IMG/VR virus record: IMGVR_UViG_3300031629_000073
Location: 1 to 25,213 of that record
Length of the DNA stretch: 25,213 nt
Reading direction: 5' to 3' (one strand)
From: a virus
This document shows, piece after piece, positions 1 through 6,266 of the stretch. The position numbers were made by a program, and so were the translations under genes. Below the pieces are notes generated by a model that was given only the letters and a program-made list of their open reading frames with translations, was not told the DNA's origin and did no database searches. Each line of letters starts with the position of its first letter. The stretch's first letter is position 1.

Positions 1-1601
1 AGTCTACATTGCTAGATGCTATATCATTTGCATTATTTGGTAAGCCTCACCGTGATATCAATAAGCCTGCACTACTTAACTCTATCAATAAAAAGAACTG
101 TGAAGTAGCGGTTACGTTTGAAATTGGTAAGCATAAGTTTGAAATCAAGCGAGGCATCAAGCCTGGTATCTTTGAGATCTGGCAGAATGGTCATATGATC
201 AATCAGGCTAGTACTACACGTGACTATCAAAAGTATCTTGAACAGAACATTCTTAAACTTAATCATAAATCCTTCCACCAGATTGTTGTATTAGGATCAT
301 CTTCGTTCGTTCCATTCATGCAATTGAAGTCAGCATATCGACGTGAAGTGATTGAGGATCTATTAGATATCAACATCTTCTCAAAGATGAATGGTCTATT
401 GAAAGAGAACTCTGCACGTATTAAAGAGAACTATAAGTCTATCACACATGAGATTGATATACAGTCTTCTAAGATAAAGATGCAATCTAAGTATATTACT
501 GATATGTCAGCTGCGTCTGCATCCATTGTAGAGTCTAAACGTGTGACTATGTCCGAATACGTGGCAGAAAAGACAGCGTTTATACGTCATGGTCATACAT
601 TATCAGATCAGTATGACGAGTATCATGATACTACTGAAGACGCACTAAACATCGTGTATGATCTAAAGGCTGTGTTGAATATGGATCTTCATACATTGAA
701 TGGCGACTTAAAGTCTCTTATGAAGGAATCAAAGTTCTATTCATCTAATACAGAATGTCCCTCATGTACACAGACTATCGATGATTCATTACGTAAGACT
801 AAGATTAATGATATATCTACTGTAGCTAAGGGTCATCTAGGTAATAAGAAAACATTAGAAATTGAGCTTAAAAGTGTCATTGAGTCTATTGATAGTGTGA
901 CAGAATTGATTAAAAAGAAGAGAGATCTTGCTCATGATATAAAGCTAAACGATATCAATATCAATAATATGCAAAGTAATATTATATCATTGGATGCTGA
1001 CATCAGTAGCTGTAATACAAGTAATGCTGACATCAGTAATGCAAGGGCAGAGTTATCAGAATTACAAGATGCAAAGCTACAACTAGCAGAGCGGAAATAC
1101 GAGATCAATGATGAGATCTCATATGGTATTGTTATAGCGGAAATGTTAAAGGATACAGGTATCAAGACTAAGGTCATAAAAGAATACCTACCTATAATGA
1201 ATAAACTGATTAATAACTATCTACAGATCCTTGACTTCTTTGTATCATTCAACTTAGATGAAAACTTTGATGAGAGTATCCGCTCACGTCATAGAGATAA
1301 CTTCTCTTACGAATCATTCAGTGAGGGAGAGAAGTCTCGTATAGATTTGGCACTTATGTTTACATGGCGTCAGATTGCTCGTATGAAGAACTCTACAAAT
1401 ACCAACCTTCTAATCTTGGACGAGACATTTGACTCATCTATGGACCATGATGGAGTAGAGAATCTAATGAAGATACTGAACACATTAGATACTGGTACAA
1501 ACGTTTTCGTTATCTCTCATAAGGGTGAGATACTTGAAAGCAAATTCCGTAGCAAGATTGAATTCGTAAAGGATCATAACTTTTCGAAAATAAAAGCCTA
1601 A
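1..1601 (+). CDS. 46: gp46-like recombination exonuclease subunit (SbcC/Rad50 type), 5' partial
   Basis: ATPase subunit of the T4 gp46/gp47 (Rad50/Mre11-like) complex, which resects DNA ends for recombination-dependent replication. The gene runs in from the left edge: the first codons read K-S-T-L-L-D-A, the tail of a Walker A P-loop, so the true start lies outside the window. A long coiled-coil middle carries a zinc-hook CPSC motif (bases about 757-768). The C-terminal ATPase half has the ABC signature SEGEKSRIDLAL (about 1320-1355), Walker B LLILDETFD (about 1407-1433) and the H-loop VISHKGE. A 15-bp direct repeat (994-1008 and 1024-1038) lies in the coiled coil. gp47 is expected just upstream. 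Family assignment is firm from motif order. Confidence 0.93.
   Translation, partial: STLLDAISFALFGKPHRDINKPALLNSINKKNCEVAVTFEIGKHKFEIKRGIKPGIFEIWQNGHMINQASTTRDYQKYLEQNILKLNHKSFHQIVVLGSSSFVPFMQLKSAYRREVIEDLLDINIFSKMNGLLKENSARIKENYKSITHEIDIQSSKIKMQSKYITDMSAASASIVESKRVTMSEYVAEKTAFIRHGHTLSDQYDEYHDTTEDALNIVYDLKAVLNMDLHTLNGDLKSLMKESKFYSSNTECPSCTQTIDDSLRKTKINDISTVAKGHLGNKKTLEIELKSVIESIDSVTELIKKKRDLAHDIKLNDININNMQSNIISLDADISSCNTSNADISNARAELSELQDAKLQLAERKYEINDEISYGIVIAEMLKDTGIKTKVIKEYLPIMNKLINNYLQILDFFVSFNLDENFDESIRSRHRDNFSYESFSEGEKSRIDLALMFTWRQIARMKNSTNTNLLILDETFDSSMDHDGVENLMKILNTLDTGTNVFVISHKGEILESKFRSKIEFVKDHNFSKIKA
994..1038. repeat. 15-bp direct repeat inside the gp46 coiled coil
   Basis: ATGCTGACATCAGTA occurs at 994-1008 and again at 1024-1038, a period of 30 bp (10 codons). 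It encodes the repeated A-D-I-S pattern in the coiled coil. It is probably a small internal duplication with no separate function. Confidence 0.6.
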
Positions 1602-1606
1602 ATCGC

Positions 1607-1635
1607 TTGACCTCATACGTCAAATGAGGTATAAT
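1607..1635 (+). promoter_or_regulatory. Sigma70-type promoter for the clamp operon, with dyad in spacer
   Basis: TTGACC (1607-1612), a 17-bp spacer and a perfect TATAAT (1630-1635). The spacer region contains the inverted repeat CCTCAT (1611-1616) / ATGAGG (1624-1629), which touches both hexamers and could be an operator. The expected start of transcription is about 1642. It sits in the 65-bp gap between gp46 and gp45. Confidence 0.8.
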
Positions 1636-1666
1636 TATATTAATGAATAACAGCCAGGAAGTACTA

Positions 1667-2350
1667 ATGAAAATATCGAGTAGCACATTATCTGTACTGA
1701 AGAACTTCAGCACAATCAATTCAAACATGGTGTTCAGTCCTGATGGGGAGTTGAAGACTATGTCGAATGCAAAGAACATTCTAGGCTCAGCTGTAATTCC
1801 AGAGCAGTTTGAATATGAGTTCGGTATCTATGATCTGAATGAGTTTCTAAACGTATTGGGTATGTTTGAAGATCCAGAGTTATCATTCCATGCAGATGCT
1901 AAGTTTGTTAACATCTCAGAAGATGGTCATTCTATTAAGTACTTTTTCTCTGAACCATCTAATCTAACTTCACCTCAAAAGAAGATTGTAATGCCTTCTG
2001 CTGAAGTACAGTTCGAGATGAGTGCAGATAACCTTAACGCTATGAGGAAAGCAGCTGGAGTATTAGGTACGACTGATGTTATAATTGAAGGAACTACTGG
2101 ATCTAATCAGTTAGAATTAACTGTAACAGATATTGGTAATCCTACTTCTAACTCATATAAGATTGAAATTGATGTTGATGAAGAGAACACTAGTGATTTT
2201 AAATTAGCATTCAATATTAATAACTTCAAATTTGCAGGAGGAGATTATCAAGTAGACATCTCATCTAAACTTATTTCGAAGTTCACACATAAAACAGAAC
2301 CCTTAGTTTATTGGGTAGCATTAGAAAAAACATCTAACTTTAACACATAG
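1667..2350 (+). CDS. 45: Sliding clamp (gp45-like DNA polymerase processivity factor)
   Basis: Trimeric DNA sliding clamp; in T4 it tethers gp43 polymerase and is also the mobile coactivator of late transcription. The N-terminus MKISSSTLSVLKNFSTIN closely matches T4 gp45 (MKLSKDTTALLKNFATIN). The length from this start, 227 aa, equals the usual ~228. An in-frame ATG at 1643 would add eight residues, but it lies almost at the predicted transcription start. ATG 1667 has a Shine-Dalgarno AGGAAG (1656-1661) at good spacing, so 1667 is preferred. It is the first gene after the 1607 promoter and is followed by the DsbA-like gene after 10 bp. Confidence 0.93.
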   Translation: MKISSSTLSVLKNFSTINSNMVFSPDGELKTMSNAKNILGSAVIPEQFEYEFGIYDLNEFLNVLGMFEDPELSFHADAKFVNISEDGHSIKYFFSEPSNLTSPQKKIVMPSAEVQFEMSADNLNAMRKAAGVLGTTDVIIEGTTGSNQLELTVTDIGNPTSNSYKIEIDVDEENTSDFKLAFNINNFKFAGGDYQVDISSKLISKFTHKTEPLVYWVALEKTSNFNT

Positions 2351-2360
2351 AGAATATATT

Positions 2361-2636
2361 ATGAATAACTTGATCATCCCATCTTCACCAGCAGACCGTC
2401 TAAAGATCCGTAGTGCAATGAAAGAGATTTCAAACACTTATGCACGTATTGAAGGCGAGCGTTCTTACATCAAAGAAGCTATTGATAAACTATCAGAAGA
2501 CTTTGAACTACCAAAGAAGTATCTACGTAAGGTAGCATCAGCATACCATAAGCAGAACATTGCAGAGACTACAGAAGTAGCAGATGATGTTGAAACCCTA
2601 TATGATGCTGTATTTGCAGAAACTGCTACATCATAG
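2361..2636 (+). CDS. dsbA: DsbA-like double-stranded DNA-binding / late transcription accessory protein
   Basis: A 91-aa, largely helical protein. Its C-terminal half (AYHKQN...EVADDVETLYDAVF) resembles T4 DsbA (89 aa), which has YHKDN and ends ELYDTVF. T4 DsbA binds dsDNA at late promoters and helps late transcription. Placement directly after the clamp, itself a late-transcription coactivator in T4, fits. In T4 dsbA lies next to gene 33 instead, so the order is rearranged. The start ATG at 2361 follows the AT-rich leader GAATATATT, with only a weak GAGA as ribosome site. The call rests on remembered T4 sequence and is good but not certain. Confidence 0.72.
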   Translation: MNNLIIPSSPADRLKIRSAMKEISNTYARIEGERSYIKEAIDKLSEDFELPKKYLRKVASAYHKQNIAETTEVADDVETLYDAVFAETATS

Positions 2637-2639
2637 CAG

Positions 2640-2668
2640 TTGACCTTATGAGCGTATTAAGGTATAAT
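2640..2668 (+). promoter_or_regulatory. Sigma70-type promoter for clamp loader operon, with dyad in spacer
   Basis: TTGACC (2640-2645), 17-bp spacer, TATAAT (2663-2668). The spacer edges are CCTTA (2644-2648) and TAAGG (2658-2662), an inverted repeat in the same place as in the 1607 promoter. Transcription would start about 2675. A three-codon reading frame, ATG GAG TAG (2686-2694), ends just before the gp44 start. Confidence 0.78.
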
Positions 2669-2697
2669 ACGCTATACAATATATTATGGAGTAGTGA

Positions 2698-3636
2698 ATG
2701 AGTACTGATTTATTATGGGTTGAGAAATATCGACCAAACAAGGTAGAAGATTGTATTCTATCTGATGAGTTGTTGACTACATTTGCAGAAGTTGTTAAGA
2801 GCGGTAACGTTCCTAACATGCTTCTAACTGGTACAGCTGGAGTGGGTAAGACTACTATTGCTCGTGCTATTTGTAATAGTCTTGATTTAGACTATATCAT
2901 CATCAACGCTTCTGAATCTCCAAACATCGATACTCTTCGAGGTACAATTAAACAGTTTGCATCTACAGTATCACTTCAGGGTGGTTTAAAGGTTGTTATT
3001 CTTGACGAAGCAGACTATCTGAATGCTCAGAGTACTCAACCAGCATTACGTGGATTCATTGAAGAGTTCTCTAATAACTGTCGTTTCATTCTAACTTGTA
3101 ACTTCAAGAATCGTATTATTGAACCATTACATTCTCGTTGTTCTGTGTATGAGTTTAATACTTCAAAGAAAGCATTAGCAGCACTTGCACCTAAGTTCAT
3201 GAAAAGACTTCAGTTCATTCTTGATTCAGAAGGTATTACGTATGACAATAAAGCGATTGCTAATCTTATTATTACTCATGCACCTGATTGGCGTAGAGTT
3301 ATTAATGAATGTCAACGTTACTCCAGTTCTGGAAATATTGATGTGGGTGTCCTTGTGGACTTGGGTAACGATTCTTATAACAATTTACTTAAAGCGTTAA
3401 AGGCAAAAGACTTTACTAAGATGCGTAAATGGGTTGGTGAGAACTCTGATACAGAACCTCATGTCTTATTCAGACGAATGTATGATACTTTATCAGATCA
3501 TTTAACAGCAAATAGTGTTCCACAGATCATTCTTATTCTTGCTGACTATCAGTATAAGAATGCATTTGTAGCGGATCATGAACTTAATACAGCAGCATGT
3601 CTTACAGAGATCATGGCTAGTGGAGAATGGAAATGA
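2698..3636 (+). CDS. 44: Clamp loader large subunit (gp44-like AAA+ ATPase)
   Basis: AAA+ ATPase that, with gp62, opens the gp45 ring and loads it at primer-template junctions. Seen: Walker A GTAGVGKT (residues 45-52), Walker B VVILDEAD (99-106), sensor 1 TCN (133-135) and the arginine-finger box HSRC (145-148). The N-terminal EKYRP motif is typical of clamp loaders. At 312 aa it matches the family (T4 319 aa). ATG 2698 is preceded by GGAG in the mini-frame ATGGAGTAG. The stop overlaps the DexA-like start (ATGA). Its partner gp62 is displaced about 1.5 kb downstream by inserted genes. Confidence 0.94.
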   Translation: MSTDLLWVEKYRPNKVEDCILSDELLTTFAEVVKSGNVPNMLLTGTAGVGKTTIARAICNSLDLDYIIINASESPNIDTLRGTIKQFASTVSLQGGLKVVILDEADYLNAQSTQPALRGFIEEFSNNCRFILTCNFKNRIIEPLHSRCSVYEFNTSKKALAALAPKFMKRLQFILDSEGITYDNKAIANLIITHAPDWRRVINECQRYSSSGNIDVGVLVDLGNDSYNNLLKALKAKDFTKMRKWVGENSDTEPHVLFRRMYDTLSDHLTANSVPQIILILADYQYKNAFVADHELNTAACLTEIMASGEWK

Positions 3637-4226
3637 ACAATGCGATGATCTTTGATCTCGAAACATTAGGTACGACAGCAGCAACCTGTCCTGTATTATC
3701 TGCAGCGGCATACGCATTTGATACAGAACGATTCTTATCAAGCAATCCATATACCATCGAAGAGATTGTAAGTGGATCAGATTATGTTAAAGTTAAAGTT
3801 AATGAACAGTGTACTCAGCTAGGACGTATCATTGAAAAGGATACACTCACGTGGTGGAAGCAGCAGGATAAGGCTGTACAGAAGGCTCAATTGATTCCTT
3901 CTGCAAACGATAAACCTGTTGCCGACATCATCAAAATGCTGTATAATAACTTTACACATAAATCTAATGTATATACAAGAGGTAATACGTTTGACCCTGT
4001 AATCATTACATCATTGTGTGCTACTCTTAAAATCGAAGAGCCTTATCCATGGTACAATGTACGAGACACTCGATCAACTATTGATGGTCTGAGTTGGGGT
4101 AGTGGATTATTTAATACGTTTATACCAGAAGGTATCGACGAGAAGTCACTTGCTGTTCACGATCCTCGTGTAGATATTGCATTAGATATTATGCGTATCC
4201 AAGCATTAGTGATAGCAACTTCCTAG
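3633..4226 (+). CDS. dexA: DexA-like 3'-5' DEDDh exonuclease
   Basis: A 197-aa exonuclease of the DnaQ/RNase T-like fold. Exo I is FDLETLG (D8, E10). A central TRGNTFDPVII segment supplies the second-site Asp, and the C-terminus has HDPRVD (H176, D181), the DEDDh signature. Segments TWWKQQ and YNVRDTRS parallel T4 DexA (EWWKNQ, WNQRDIRT). T4 DexA degrades host DNA and can act in recombination. The start ATG 3633 overlaps the gp44 stop (ATGA) and has TGGAGA upstream; an ATG at 3627 would overlap that ribosome site. Translational coupling to gp44 is likely. Family firm; orthology to T4 DexA likely. Confidence 0.85.
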   Translation: MNNAMIFDLETLGTTAATCPVLSAAAYAFDTERFLSSNPYTIEEIVSGSDYVKVKVNEQCTQLGRIIEKDTLTWWKQQDKAVQKAQLIPSANDKPVADIIKMLYNNFTHKSNVYTRGNTFDPVIITSLCATLKIEEPYPWYNVRDTRSTIDGLSWGSGLFNTFIPEGIDEKSLAVHDPRVDIALDIMRIQALVIATS

Positions 4227-4235
4227 GAGAGTTAT

Positions 4236-4454
4236 ATGAATGACGATTTAATATTAAGAGTAAGCCATAATAGCATACGAGAGGTAGCTTCTATCAAGCT
4301 AGCTCGGAATGGTTCATACTACATTGAGTTTTTAAATGCAGATGGTACATTCAATCGTAATGAAACATTTGGTGCTGGCGAGAACCTTGCATTCTTTGAA
4401 GAAGTATTAGAGGAATGGAAGGGTGGTGTTCGTAAGCAGTTCTTATGCGAGTAG
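4236..4454 (+). CDS. Small protein of unknown function
   Basis: 72 aa, not recognised. It has a strong ribosome site TAGGAGAG 8 bp before ATG, and its end overlaps the next start. The sequence alternates beta-like stretches (SYYIEFLNADGTF) and ends in an acidic helix (FFEEVLEEWK). No membrane segment or Cys cluster. It lies in the block inserted between gp44 and gp62. The reading frame is supported by packing and the ribosome site only. Confidence 0.7.
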   Translation: MNDDLILRVSHNSIREVASIKLARNGSYYIEFLNADGTFNRNETFGAGENLAFFEEVLEEWKGGVRKQFLCE

Positions 4455-4855
4455 GATTTACTGCTAGTGCATTTGACATGCTCCATGCCGGACATGTCAT
4501 GATGCTACGTGAAGCGAAGGAACAATGTGATCATCTCATTGTGGGATTGCAGATTGATCCTTCGCTCGATCGTCTTGAGAAGCATAGTCCTATACAAACC
4601 ATTGTAGAACGTTATATTCAATTGGCTGCAGTATCTTATGTGGATGAAATTGTTCCTTACGAAAATGAAGAGCAATTAAAAGATATACTTGAGACATTCA
4701 AGATTCATGTACGAGTACTAGGTGAAGAATATAAGCATATTGAATTCACTGGTAAGGATCTCTGTATGGAATTGGGTATCGAGTTGTATTATAATAGTCG
4801 GCAACATAAGTTCTCCTCTTCTGATCTACGTAACAGATTGATGGAAATAGAATGA
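4445..4855 (+). CDS. Cytidylyltransferase-family nucleotidyltransferase (TagD-like)
   Basis: 136-aa protein of the HIGH-motif nucleotidyltransferase superfamily. FDMLHAGH (residues 10-17) is the nucleotide-binding HxGH motif, and FSSSDLRNR near the C-terminus corresponds to the second conserved Ser/Thr-Arg motif. The length matches glycerol-3-phosphate cytidylyltransferases (~130 aa), which make CDP-glycerol. The phage substrate could be another phospho-alcohol or sugar phosphate. The start overlaps the preceding gene by 10 bp and the end overlaps the cupin start (ATGA), so expression is coupled. Such enzymes occur in marine T4-like phages. Superfamily firm, substrate not determinable. Confidence 0.86.
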   Translation: MRVGFTASAFDMLHAGHVMMLREAKEQCDHLIVGLQIDPSLDRLEKHSPIQTIVERYIQLAAVSYVDEIVPYENEEQLKDILETFKIHVRVLGEEYKHIEFTGKDLCMELGIELYYNSRQHKFSSSDLRNRLMEIE

Positions 4856-5187
4856 TGGATAAATGGAAGAATGTATACAATAATGAGTTATACGTTGTAG
4901 ATGATAATACCGATTTAGACTCTATGACTGTCTCATTTACTAAATTACATCAGGCTCAGACTACTCGTGGTCATGCTCATCCTAATGAAGAGGTTTACAT
5001 ATTCCATACTGGTAAAGGTGTTATGCGTATAGAGGATACTGACTATTTAGCAAAACCTGGAGATGTTTTCACAATTAAGCCAAATATCTTTCATAAAGTT
5101 ATAAATAACTCGACTAAGAACAAGTTAACATTCTATTGTGTATTTGAGGGCAATAGAACTAAGAAGGTATATGATGAATCCATTTGA
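4852..5187 (+). CDS. Small cupin-domain protein
   Basis: 111-aa single-domain cupin. Motif 1 is GHAHPNEEVYIFHTGKG (metal ligands H41, H43, E47) and motif 2 is PGDVFTIKPNIFHKV (H81), so all four usual ligands are present. Small cupins include sugar-phosphate isomerases, epimerases and dioxygenases. Pairing with the overlapping cytidylyltransferase suggests a nucleotide-sugar or lipid-head-group pathway, but the reaction cannot be read from sequence. The start is ATG 4852, overlapping the previous stop, or ATG 4855 directly after it. The end overlaps gp62 by 14 bp. Confidence 0.85.
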   Translation: MMDKWKNVYNNELYVVDDNTDLDSMTVSFTKLHQAQTTRGHAHPNEEVYIFHTGKGVMRIEDTDYLAKPGDVFTIKPNIFHKVINNSTKNKLTFYCVFEGNRTKKVYDESI

Positions 5188-5551
5188 TTATGTTAAGGCT
5201 GCAAGTTATAGTAAGAAAGACATTATGGTTGATGATATTGCTGAGAAAGCATACACACCTTATATTGTTAATAGAGCGTTATCCTACCACCTAGATACTG
5301 TTCTATTTGCTAATGAGATGAATATCAATCATAATATGGACAATAGACTTCAATTTGATTTTTATATAAATACCATCAAGAAGAGAAATCGCTTTTCTAA
5401 ATGGCATAAAGTTGTTGATGATAATGATGTAGATATTGTTAAGAGTGCTTTTAATTATAATAAGAAACGTGCTGAAGAAGTTTTGTCTTTATTGAGTAAA
5501 GATCAAATTCAGTCATTGAAAAATAGGATGAATATTGGTGGAAAACAATAG
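5174..5551 (+). CDS. 62: Clamp loader small subunit (gp62-like)
   Basis: 125-aa protein beginning MNPFDYVKAASYSKKDIMV, with VNRALSYHLDTVLFANEMN, LQFDFYINTIKKRNRFSKW and a C-terminal ALxLLS-type helix. This is the pattern of short gp62 proteins of marine T4-like phages (T4 gp62 is longer, 187 aa). It acts as the non-ATPase subunit of the gp44/62 loader. ATG 5174 has AGAAGG at 6-bp spacing; ATG 5171 is too close. It is followed by RegA, the same 62-regA neighbourhood as in T4. Confidence 0.85.
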   Translation: MNPFDYVKAASYSKKDIMVDDIAEKAYTPYIVNRALSYHLDTVLFANEMNINHNMDNRLQFDFYINTIKKRNRFSKWHKVVDDNDVDIVKSAFNYNKKRAEEVLSLLSKDQIQSLKNRMNIGGKQ

Positions 5552-5951
5552 TGAAAGTATAGAATGGACTCCCGCTCACATGCTGGAGATAACGCTTAAC
5601 GAACCAGACGATTTTCTCAAAGTAAAAGAGACTCTGACTAGAATCGGAGTAGCATCCTCAATGGATAAGAAGCTATTTCAATCATGTCATATCTTACATA
5701 AACAAGGAAGGTACTTCATAGTACACTTCAAAGAATTATTCTTATTAGACGGTAAAGGATCTAACCTCAATAAGAACGATCTGGAGAGACGCAATACGAT
5801 TACGACTCTTCTAGCTGATTGGGGACTATTAGACATTGTCGATACGAGTCAATCATTGGACACAGCCCCTCTAAAGCAGATTAAGATAATTTCCTATAAG
5901 GAAAAATCTGAGTGGGAACTATGTCCGAAATATAATATCGGGTCTAATTAA
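5535..5951 (+). CDS. regA: RegA translational repressor
   Basis: Strong match to T4 RegA: the stretches LKVKETLTRIG, FQSCHILHKQG, YFIVHFKEL and WELCPKYNIG align with LKVKETLTRMG, YQSCHILQKKG, YYIVHFKEM and WKLVPKYTIG of T4. RegA binds AU-rich initiation sites of many early phage mRNAs and blocks translation. The start is uncertain. TTG 5535 (138 aa) has AGGA (5525-5528) at 6-bp spacing and overlaps gp62; GTG 5538 is also possible. The T4-like start would be ATG 5580 (123 aa, beginning MLEITL), which has no clear ribosome site. It lies just upstream of gp43, as in T4. Confidence 0.93.
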   Translation: MVENNSESIEWTPAHMLEITLNEPDDFLKVKETLTRIGVASSMDKKLFQSCHILHKQGRYFIVHFKELFLLDGKGSNLNKNDLERRNTITTLLADWGLLDIVDTSQSLDTAPLKQIKIISYKEKSEWELCPKYNIGSN

Positions 5952-5969
5952 ATCAAGGTAGCATAAGTA

Positions 5970-6158
5970 ATGAGAAGGTTATTACGTAAGGTCAGAGTCG
6001 TATCTGCACTACACAGTAGGAAGCGGGCACGTAGAAAGACCTTTGAGCAGAACCAGGAAAGTTTCCTAAAGGCTGCAAAAATGATGGAACATGAATACCC
6101 AATGGGTACATCTCACCATTATATCGCTTATCAATTGCAACGTAATAGAGCAATTTAA
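5970..6158 (+). CDS. Small basic protein of unknown function
   Basis: 62 aa, very rich in Arg/Lys in its first 25 residues (MRRLLRKVRVVSALHSRKRARRK), which suggests nucleic-acid binding. It is not recognised. AAGG lies about 11 bp before the ATG. It is the last gene before the terminator at 6173, so it closes the gp44-RegA operon. A 96-aa frame on the opposite strand overlaps it and has no support. Confidence 0.6.
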   Translation: MRRLLRKVRVVSALHSRKRARRKTFEQNQESFLKAAKMMEHEYPMGTSHHYIAYQLQRNRAI

Positions 6159-6172
6159 GCACGAACAATAAG

Positions 6173-6195
6173 AGTCTGCTTCGGCAGACTTTTTT
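6173..6195 (+). terminator. Rho-independent terminator with UUCG loop
   Basis: AGTCTGC (6173-6179), TTCG loop, GCAGACT (6184-6190), then an uninterrupted T run (6190-6195). A 7-bp stem closed by C(UUCG)G is an unusually stable hairpin. It ends the clamp loader/RegA operon and insulates it from the gp43 promoter 12 bp downstream. Confidence 0.93.
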
Positions 6196-6206
6196 ATGCC
6201 TGACTG

Positions 6207-6235
6207 TTGACCTTTTGGCCAAAATGCTATATAAT
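6207..6235 (+). promoter_or_regulatory. Sigma70-type promoter for DNA polymerase, palindrome in spacer
   Basis: TTGACC (6207-6212), 17-bp spacer, TATAAT (6230-6235). The spacer holds the perfect 12-bp palindrome TTTTGGCCAAAA (6213-6224). Expected transcription start is about 6242, giving a ~25-nt leader. The leader contains an out-of-frame ATG (6254) that opens a 12-codon frame running across the gp43 start. Confidence 0.82.
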
Positions 6236-6266
6236 AGTGTATATAATATATTAATGGGATGTAACT

